Source: JBBAEV01 sp041655735 (GTDB lineage Bacteria; Bacillota_I; Bacilli_A; RF39; UBA660). From it: DNA of 46,167 nt. Location: contig JBBAEV010000004.1 in the NCBI GenBank assembly GCA_041655735.1, forward strand, positions 1-46,167, given 5' to 3'. The position numbers and the translations under genes were made by a program. Of the stretch, positions 41,194 through 46,167 are shown piece by piece. How positions within the stretch are numbered: the stretch's first letter is position 1; the number at the start of each line of letters is the position of its first letter. Under the pieces are notes generated by a model. That model did no database searches. It was not told the DNA's origin and was given only the letters and a program-made list of their open reading frames with translations.

Positions 41194-41958
41194 TTAGTCA
41201 AATGTAACATTACTAATAAATTCTTTGATATTCTCTAAATTAAAATATTCCCTGTTTTTATCATTTTTAAAAGCAAAGATATAAGTTTTTTCATTATAAA
41301 TTAAATTAACCTCATAATAATTATTATTAACAATATACATATATCCACTATAATCTCCATCTATTATAAATATGTTGGAAACCGGGATTATGGTATTAGC
41401 AAATATTTTTACTAGATAAAGAATACGCATATCATCACGTTTTGTAAAAATATTAATATCATTATTATAGTGATCAAATATATATTCAAATAAATCAACA
41501 TTATTTTTAATACCATAATTATTTAATAACTTTTCGTCATTAGTTCCTTTAAACGCAAATCCAAATGTGGGATTCTCTGGGTTATTCATAGTCACAACTT
41601 TATACATTGTGTAAGCATATGTACCAACTTTAAAAATAGCTTTACAAGTGTTTTTATTATTACTATCATATAGACAACACGTAGAATAGTTATATCCAAC
41701 AAGATTATTGCTATCTTCTTTTAAGTCACATCTATCTTTTAATTTTGGGTAAATAATATTTTCAAATGTCATATTTTCTGCAGCTTTATTGGTATTCTTA
41801 ATTATAGTGATTTTTTTTCCAGAACTTTTTATTTTTTCTTTTAAATTATTAAGTGTATCTACTTTATAAGTATATAATAAATATCCTTTACATGAAAAAT
41901 AAATAACTATAGAAGATATTATTAATAAGATTAGAAAAAATAATATTTTTTTTACCAA
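41194..41958 (-). CDS. Membrane-anchored unknown protein, 254 aa
   Basis: I do not recognise this protein. It has an N-terminal membrane anchor (KKILFFLILLIISSIVIYFS, about 3-22) and a long polar extracytoplasmic domain with five Cys between about 70 and 110 (CDLKEDS, YNYSTCCLYDS, NKNTCKAIF), which could form disulphides, and several aromatic beta-type stretches (DGDYSGYMYIVNNNYYEVNL). It starts with TTG 41958 after AAGGATGTGATTAATT. It is the only minus-strand gene right of oriC, runs convergent with mnmE and diverges from the secreted-protein/ABC operon. A role as immunity or sensor protein for that operon is possible from position only. The 262-bp gap to the operon is described separately. 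Confidence 0.7.
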   Translation of the reverse strand: MVKKILFFLILLIISSIVIYFSCKGYLLYTYKVDTLNNLKEKIKSSGKKITIIKNTNKAAENMTFENIIYPKLKDRCDLKEDSNNLVGYNYSTCCLYDSNNKNTCKAIFKVGTYAYTMYKVVTMNNPENPTFGFAFKGTNDEKLLNNYGIKNNVDLFEYIFDHYNNDINIFTKRDDMRILYLVKIFANTIIPVSNIFIIDGDYSGYMYIVNNNYYEVNLIYNEKTYIFAFKNDKNREYFNLENIKEFISNVTFD

Positions 41959-42220
41959 AATTAATCACATCCTTATTCTATACTTATAATATAACATATT
42001 TTTAATTACTTTTATTATTTATTGAAAAAAATGTCAAAGAATGATAATATTATTATAAAGTTTACTAGTTTCTTAACGCAGTATTTTAGAACTATTAATC
42101 TTAATTTCTTATTACTATATGAGTTTTTATTTTATATAGTAAAGAAAGTGAGGTGATACTGCAGATTTAAATAAAATTATGATATTTTAAATACATAAGA
42201 CGATAGGACAATAGATAATT
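41959..42220. promoter_or_regulatory. Divergent intergenic region before the ABC operon
   Basis: This AT-rich gap holds a possible plus-strand promoter TTGAAA (42022-42027) and TAATAT (42045-42050), spacing 17, and a further TATTATAAAG. Near 42150 GTGAGGTGAT looks like an SD, but no reading frame of more than a few codons follows it (only an ATG with a stop after two codons). No conserved repeat or RNA is evident. Confidence 0.35.
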
Positions 42221-42679
42221 TTGTTAATAAAAAAACAAAGAAATAAGAAAGGAAAAATAAAATTTAAAAAAATAATCAAAATATTGTTTATGGTATTTAT
42301 ATTAACATTAATATTAAATGTTACAGAAGTTATGGCTTCTGGTGCTTCATATGTTGCAATGAATGCTGATGTTCCTAATAAATTTAGTTATTATTCATCT
42401 TCGTCTAGGCACAAAGAAAACATTGAAAAACAATTATTAGAAGTATCTGATACAAATAGAAGATTAGAGGCAGCAATATATAATTCTGACGGAACAAAAA
42501 TATCACCATCCTGGAAATCATTTGACGGACCAACACTTGTTTGGTTTAGCAATTCTTTAGAACAAGCAGCGTCAGCATCTGGAGAAACTATGAGAATTAG
42601 AATAAGATCTACAAATTATATTTTAGGTGGACATATTTGGGCATTTTGGCTTCCAGATCCATCTGCATATGGATATTAA
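42221..42679 (+). CDS. Small secreted protein, candidate exported effector/bacteriocin-like
   Basis: The 152-aa protein starts with TTG (no strong SD; downstream starts at M24 would cut into the signal). It has a Lys-rich n-region (KKQRNKKGKIKFKKIIK), a hydrophobic core (ILFMVFILTLILN) and a probable cleavage after VMA (A39), leaving about 113 residues. The mature part has no Cys, opens with SYVAMNADVPNKFSYYSSSS, has RRLEAAIYNSDGTKISPSWK and a hydrophobic end GGHIWAFWLPDPSAYGY. This composition and the following ABC genes recall small secreted proteins of ABC-2-linked cassettes (for example DUF2712-type), but I cannot confirm homology. It lacks the double-Gly leader and lantibiotic residues. 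Confidence 0.65.
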   Translation: MLIKKQRNKKGKIKFKKIIKILFMVFILTLILNVTEVMASGASYVAMNADVPNKFSYYSSSSRHKENIEKQLLEVSDTNRRLEAAIYNSDGTKISPSWKSFDGPTLVWFSNSLEQAASASGETMRIRIRSTNYILGGHIWAFWLPDPSAYGY

Positions 42680-42708
42680 TTAGTAAAAAATCAAAAAATA
42701 AATTTAGT

Positions 42709-42729
42709 TGATAGTTTAATAAAATTATC
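42709..42729 (+). promoter_or_regulatory. Weak hairpin between secreted-protein gene and permease genes
   Basis: GATAGTTT / AAATTATC (one G-U pair) with a 5-nt loop, followed by TTGTCTTTGTCTT. It could partly end transcription so that the secreted protein is made in excess over its exporter. The evidence is only the shape. Confidence 0.3.
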
Positions 42730-42759
42730 TTGTCTTTGTCTTAAAAAAGGAGGTATATT

Positions 42760-43590
42760 GTGCTTATTAAAAAAATTAAAAAAAATAAAATCAAAATCTT
42801 TTTTATTTTGGTCTTAATTTTTGCTTTTGGATACAATTTTTATCAATTAATAAATGATATAAAAAATATGAAAAATATGGGAGCACAGGATATAGTAGAT
42901 GCCATGTCTTTTTTTGCTTTTTGGAAAAATATAATGACTAACGAATTTGCTATATATATTATATTAATAAGTCCTGTTTTAATCACCATAGCTGCTGTTT
43001 CAGATTTTTTTAATGAATATCATACTGGTTTTTTTCAAAATGTTTTAATTAAAAAAAAATATAGTACTTACATTAAAGAAAATATTTATAAATCATGGTT
43101 AAAAGGGGGACTGATAATTCCTTTTATATCAATAATCATTATTATGATTTCTTACATTCTTTATCCAATCTCAACAATAATGAAGAGTGATTATAGCATA
43201 TTATATTTTTGCGACGCCTTTATTAAAAGTCCATATTTAGGGTTCATTTTTTCAACAATAAATATGTTTCTTTTTGGAGTTTTAGCTATTAATATAGGAA
43301 TAATTTTGACAAAATATGTTAAACATTTTGTGTTAATGATTATAGCAACATTTTTATCTTTCGTAGGAATTAGCATTTTTTCAGAAGTTGTTTTAGGAGG
43401 TATTTTTGCTTATAATCTTAATGATAAAAATATAATGAATAGTTTTTCTATATATAATTCTTGGAAATTAGATGATGTACAAAATCTTTGGTTAAATAGC
43501 GTAGTATTAATATTTTATATATTATTAACATTATATCTGATTTTTAAAATTTTTAAAAATAAAGAAAAAATAATATTGAACTATGAATAA
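42760..43590 (+). CDS. ABC-2-like membrane protein 1 (276 aa)
   Basis: This integral membrane protein has about six helices (about 11-31, 66-84, 112-132, 155-180, 185-210, 245-267), the layout of an ABC-2-type permease subunit. It starts with GTG after AAGGAGGTATATT. The second and third helices are separated by a cytoplasmic loop with FFNEYHTGFFQNVLIKKKYS, the amphipathic Lys-rich coupling-helix-like segment common in ABC-2 transporters, and EVVLGGIFAYNLNDKN is an external loop. No named subfamily is recognised. It overlaps the next gene by 8 bp, and three such proteins precede one ATPase gene, so it is probably one component of the exporter. Confidence 0.7.
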   Translation: MLIKKIKKNKIKIFFILVLIFAFGYNFYQLINDIKNMKNMGAQDIVDAMSFFAFWKNIMTNEFAIYIILISPVLITIAAVSDFFNEYHTGFFQNVLIKKKYSTYIKENIYKSWLKGGLIIPFISIIIIMISYILYPISTIMKSDYSILYFCDAFIKSPYLGFIFSTINMFLFGVLAINIGIILTKYVKHFVLMIIATFLSFVGISIFSEVVLGGIFAYNLNDKNIMNSFSIYNSWKLDDVQNLWLNSVVLIFYILLTLYLIFKIFKNKEKIILNYE

Positions 43591-44338
43591 AAAAGTTAAA
43601 ATTAATATATTAAAGTATACTATTGATAATTCCAAAGCATTAATTATGATTATGCTATCTTATATTGGACTTGGTTTTTTTGCTTCTATTATATCTTTAT
43701 CTATAACAAACTATATAAACTTATTTGACCTTATTTTTAATAATCTTAATTTTATATCTATATTTATATTACCTGCTTTTTTAGCTGTTGGAACAAAAAG
43801 TTTTATTTTAACTGAAAAGAATTATTTTTTCTTTTCCAGATTTTATTCTAAAAAAGAATATTTTAATTTCCAGATTAAAAATATTATTAACATTACTAAT
43901 ATATTATTTTTTTCTATGATATTATTGATTCTAATTTTTATTAACTTTAAAGGTTCTTTCAAAAATGTTATAGAGCAAAATATATTTTATAGTGTACCTA
44001 ATATAATCATTTGCATATTCGGAATCATAAAAGTATATTTATTAATAATTATTTTTCAAATTTTAAATATTCTTCTTTTGAAGTCATTATTAAGTAAAAA
44101 ATTAGTTTATATTATTGAGTTTTTATTAATATTTTTTCTATATAACTCATATTTAGTTCCAAATATTAAAAGTTTAAAATTTATATTACCTTCAACATAT
44201 TTTGATTTTACATATATGTTTTCTAGTTTTTTAAGTTATTTTATTTTTTCTTTATTTTATTTAAGTTCAATTATATTAATATTATATTTTTGTTTAAAAA
44301 GTATAGTTATAAAAAAAGATATAGAGATAGGAGAATGA
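43583..44338 (+). CDS. ABC-2-like membrane protein 2 (251 aa)
   Basis: Another protein with about six hydrophobic helices and a short basic N-terminus (MNKKVKINILKYTIDNSKAL). Between helices 2 and 3 lies KNYFFFSRFYSKKEYFNFQI, a charged amphipathic stretch in the place where ABC-2 permeases have their coupling helix. It starts inside the end of the previous gene (8-bp overlap, weak SD), which implies coupled translation, and ends with TGA 3 bp before the next GTG. The Phe/Ile/Tyr-rich composition is extreme even for this genome. The family cannot be named from sequence alone. Confidence 0.65.
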   Translation: MNKKVKINILKYTIDNSKALIMIMLSYIGLGFFASIISLSITNYINLFDLIFNNLNFISIFILPAFLAVGTKSFILTEKNYFFFSRFYSKKEYFNFQIKNIINITNILFFSMILLILIFINFKGSFKNVIEQNIFYSVPNIIICIFGIIKVYLLIIIFQILNILLLKSLLSKKLVYIIEFLLIFFLYNSYLVPNIKSLKFILPSTYFDFTYMFSSFLSYFIFSLFYLSSIILILYFCLKSIVIKKDIEIGE

Positions 44339-44341
44339 AAT

Positions 44342-45088
44342 GTGAAATATATAATTATTAGTGATTTATACTACTTTTTTAGAAAAAAAATAAAATACTT
44401 AATTATAATTTTATTTTTATTATCTTTATATCCAATTGCTGAAAGATTAGTTTATTTAATTAAAGGCCTACCTGTCACTTTTTGGCGAGAAACAAAAATG
44501 GGCCCCATGTTACTAAATAATGTAGGTGCAGCATTTAATGATAAAAGTTTAACAAACCTATCATTTTATGTTCCGATTCTTTTTTATACGTATCTTAATT
44601 TTCAAACTTTATCATGTTATTTTAATCAGTTAAACTTTGGTCCTGAAAATGTTTTTCTACGATTAAGTAAAATAAAATGGTTAATTTGCAAATATGTTAG
44701 TATTTTTATATATACCATTATGTTTCAACTGATAATATATATTTTTTTAATTTTTGTTTATCGCTTTTTAGGGTTAACGATAAATATAAATGAGGTTATA
44801 AATATATTTATATACGATATATTCATAAAAGTATCTTTTGGGTACCTAATGATTTTATTAGTTTCGTTTTTCAATAAAGCAGGAATTCCTATCATGTATA
44901 TTGCGCTCTTACTTGGTGCGTTTAATATATCTAGTTTATTTTTTTTGCAATATCTTTATGCGGGAAAATATTTAATAACAAACAATATTTTTCTACTCAT
45001 TATAGTATTTTTAATAATAACTGTTATTACTTTTATAGGAAATAAAATAAAGCTATTAAGTTTATTTACAAAGGAGGAATTAATATGA
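44342..45088 (+). CDS. ABC-2-like membrane protein 3 (248 aa)
   Basis: A third membrane protein of similar size, with about six helices, starting GTG after ATAGGAGAATGAAAT. The first helix is preceded by DLYYFFRKK; the region QLNFGPENVFLRLSKIKWLI is a coupling-helix-like segment, as in bacterial ABC-2 permeases. A periplasmic-type loop (GLPVTFWRETKMGPMLLNNV) is longer than in the other two. Its stop overlaps the ATPase start by 4 bp (ATGA). The three permease genes are not obvious tandem copies: lengths are similar but I see no shared sequence longer than the coupling-loop pattern. Confidence 0.65.
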   Translation: MKYIIISDLYYFFRKKIKYLIIILFLLSLYPIAERLVYLIKGLPVTFWRETKMGPMLLNNVGAAFNDKSLTNLSFYVPILFYTYLNFQTLSCYFNQLNFGPENVFLRLSKIKWLICKYVSIFIYTIMFQLIIYIFLIFVYRFLGLTININEVINIFIYDIFIKVSFGYLMILLVSFFNKAGIPIMYIALLLGAFNISSLFFLQYLYAGKYLITNNIFLLIIVFLIITVITFIGNKIKLLSLFTKEELI

Positions 45089-45741
45089 AATATATTATAG
45101 AAACTAATGATTTATCAAAAAAAATAAAGATAGAAAATATATTAGACAATATTAATATTAGATTAGAAGAAGGAAATATATATGGTTTTGTAGGTAGAAA
45201 TGGTAGTGGCAAAAGTATGCTATTTAAAACCATATGTGGTTTTGTAAAACCAACTGAAGGAGAGATTTTAGTAAATGGGGTTGATATTTATAAAAAAAAT
45301 ACTTTTCCCGATGATACTCGAGCTCTAATTGAAAAACCAAAGTTTTTACCTCATTTAACTGGTTTTGAAAATCTAGAGTTACTAGCTAGCATTCAAAATA
45401 AAATAGGTACAAAAAAAATTATTGAATCATTAGAAAAAGTAGGCCTTTTAGCTTATAAAGACAAAAAATTTGGTGCTTATTCCTTGGGAATGAAACAAAA
45501 GTTAGGAATCGCTCAAGTTTTAATGGAAGATCCAAAAATATTGTTACTAGATGAGCCATTTAATGGATTAGATGAACAATCTGCAAAAAATATTAGAAAA
45601 ATATTATTAATAGAAAAAGAAAAAGGGAAACTTATTTTAATCGCTACACACATCAAGGAAGATGTTGAAATATTATGTGATGAAGTTTTTTATTTGGACG
45701 TTGGGAAAATAATAAATCATAAAATTATTAATAAAAATTAA
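45085..45741 (+). CDS. ABC transporter ATP-binding protein
   Basis: The 218-aa protein is a complete nucleotide-binding domain: Walker A GRNGSGKS (about 37-44), Q-loop region (ALIEKPKFLPHLTGFENLEL, where the usual Q is replaced by E/K), signature YSLGMKQKLGIAQ, Walker B ILLLDEPFNGLDE and H-loop ATH (switch His). It belongs to the ABC-2 exporter (CcmA/NatA/BcrA) type. AAAGGAGGAATTAAT precedes ATG. It is last in a five-gene operon and has only one ATPase for three permeases, so a homodimeric NBD is likely. A weak hairpin follows. Confidence 0.92.
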   Translation: MKYIIETNDLSKKIKIENILDNINIRLEEGNIYGFVGRNGSGKSMLFKTICGFVKPTEGEILVNGVDIYKKNTFPDDTRALIEKPKFLPHLTGFENLELLASIQNKIGTKKIIESLEKVGLLAYKDKKFGAYSLGMKQKLGIAQVLMEDPKILLLDEPFNGLDEQSAKNIRKILLIEKEKGKLILIATHIKEDVEILCDEVFYLDVGKIINHKIINKN

Positions 45742-45769
45742 CAATTTAAATCAAACTGAAAAATCTACC

Positions 45770-45795
45770 CCATTTATATTAATGGTTTTCTTTTA
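45770..45795 (+). terminator. Possible terminator after the ABC operon
   Basis: CCATT / AATGG with a 6-nt loop is followed by TTTTCTTTTATTC. The stem is short, so this is tentative. Confidence 0.4.
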
Positions 45796-45804
45796 TTCTT
45801 TTCT

Positions 45805-45832
45805 TTGTATATTCTAAGTTATATAGTATAAT
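45805..45832 (+). promoter_or_regulatory. mnmG promoter (predicted)
   Basis: TTGTAT (45805-45810) and a perfect TATAAT (45827-45832) are 16 bp apart, about 26 bp upstream of ATG. After the insertion of the accessory block, mnmG thus seems to have its own promoter. Confidence 0.55.
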
Positions 45833-45858
45833 ATATCTGCTGAAAAGAGAGTGATATT

Positions 45859-46167
45859 ATGAAATATGAAATAATTGTTGTAGGTGGGGGTCATGCTGGA
45901 TGTGAAGCCGCACTAGCATCTTCTAGAAAAGGCCATAAGACTTTATTAATAACAGGAAATCTAGAAAGAGTTGCGGATATGCCATGCAATCCTTCTATTG
46001 GAGGTCCAGCTAAGGGTATAGTAGTTCGTGAAATTGATGCCTTAGGTGGAGAAATGGCAAAAAACACTGATAAAGCACAAATTCAAATGAAGATGCTAAA
46101 TACTAAAAAAGGACCTGCTGTAAGAGCTCTTAGAGCTCAAGCTGATAAAATAACATATCCTAAAGAG
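45859..46167 (+). CDS. mnmG: tRNA modification enzyme MnmG (GidA), partial
   Basis: MnmG is the FAD-dependent partner of MnmE in U34 modification. The first 103 codons are present and the frame runs off the right edge. It begins MKYEIIVVGGGHAGCEAALA with the dinucleotide-binding GGGHAGCEAA, and has CNPSIGGPAKGIVVREIDAL and the MLNTKKGPAVRALRAQADK segment, all highly conserved in MnmG. AAAAGAGAGTGATATT precedes ATG. rsmG and, in many Bacilli, noc-parA-parB follow this gene; they would be beyond the window. Confidence 0.97.
   Translation, partial: MKYEIIVVGGGHAGCEAALASSRKGHKTLLITGNLERVADMPCNPSIGGPAKGIVVREIDALGGEMAKNTDKAQIQMKMLNTKKGPAVRALRAQADKITYPKE

Noticed and set aside
42140..42180. Possible leader peptide after GTGAGGTGAT upstream of the secreted-protein gene
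   Set aside because: Only two- or three-codon frames follow the SD-like sequence, so there is no supportable gene.
42221..42679. Lactococcin 972-type bacteriocin
   Set aside because: That family is shorter in its mature part and is linked to a large (~650-700 aa) membrane protein. Here there are three 250-aa permeases and the key W/YY pattern does not align well.
1..46167. TGA read as tryptophan (Mollicutes code)
   Set aside because: trmN6 and permease 2 end at TGA at plausible positions, and Trp residues in conserved motifs are TGG, so code 11 holds.
1..46167. CRISPR arrays, tRNA or rRNA genes, prophage genes
   Set aside because: No regular spaced repeats, tRNA cloverleaf or rRNA signature was noticed. 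The only structural RNA seen is the SRP RNA.

Overview
This 46 kb window is the chromosomal replication-origin region of a very AT-rich, endospore-forming member of the Bacillota (class Bacilli). The origin-side gene order (mnmG, mnmE, jag, yidC, rnpA, rpmH, oriC, dnaA, dnaN, recF, gyrB, gyrA) is the classic Bacillus-type one. Spore-formation genes (bofA, spoVT, yabG, yabP, yabQ, with veg, spoVG and ricT) and a comK homologue lie to one side. Genes end in TGA as well as TAA/TAG, and Trp is TGG, so this is code 11 and not a TGA=Trp mollicute. An uncultured low-GC gut-type Bacilli lineage near the Erysipelotrichales/Tenericutes-like groups is likely, but I cannot name a genus.

Layout. From the origin (about 36.1-36.4 kb) the minus-strand arm runs leftwards: dnaA, an AT-rich second origin segment, dnaN, comK, recF, gyrB, gyrA, two parS sites, the small SRP RNA, tadA, dnaX, ebfC, recR, bofA, holB, ricT, trmN6-like, rsmI, pth, spoVT, a 54-aa membrane protein, tatD, a 3D-domain protein, rsmA, yabG, veg, spoVG, yabP, yabQ, divIC, a small membrane protein, tilS, ftsH, dusB, an RDD protein, lysS, a YfcC-type transporter, an unknown 103-codon gene, clpC, gltX and a partial pepF. 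This is a compacted version of the B. subtilis rpmH-to-gltX order. The plus-strand arm runs rightwards: rpmH, rnpA, yidC, jag, mnmE and (partial) mnmG. Nearly every housekeeping gene is therefore co-directional with replication.

Accessory block. The normally adjacent pair mnmE/mnmG is split by about 5.9 kb. First comes a decayed IS3-type insertion sequence that appears to have landed in the mnmE terminator. Then follow a membrane-anchored unknown protein (minus strand) and a five-gene plus-strand operon: a small secreted protein, three ABC-2-like six-helix membrane proteins and one ABC ATPase. This resembles a peptide/bacteriocin-type export or immunity cassette, but I do not recognise the family with confidence. 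It is the best candidate here for an undescribed system.

Chromosome-organisation signals. Two parS sites (TGTTTCACGTGAAACA and TGTTCCACGTGAAACA) lie after gyrA. Two perfect and one near-perfect Noc-binding sites (ATTTCCCGGGAAAT) lie in rsmI, ebfC and the jag-mnmE gap. With the DnaA-box clusters they outline an origin-segregation and nucleoid-occlusion layout, although parA, parB and noc would lie outside the window. Other notable points are a shortened ComK, a 40-aa L34, a LysRS with an unusual motif 3, a hairpin that covers the bofA ribosome binding site, and an inverted repeat over the clpC promoter where CtsR control would normally be expected.
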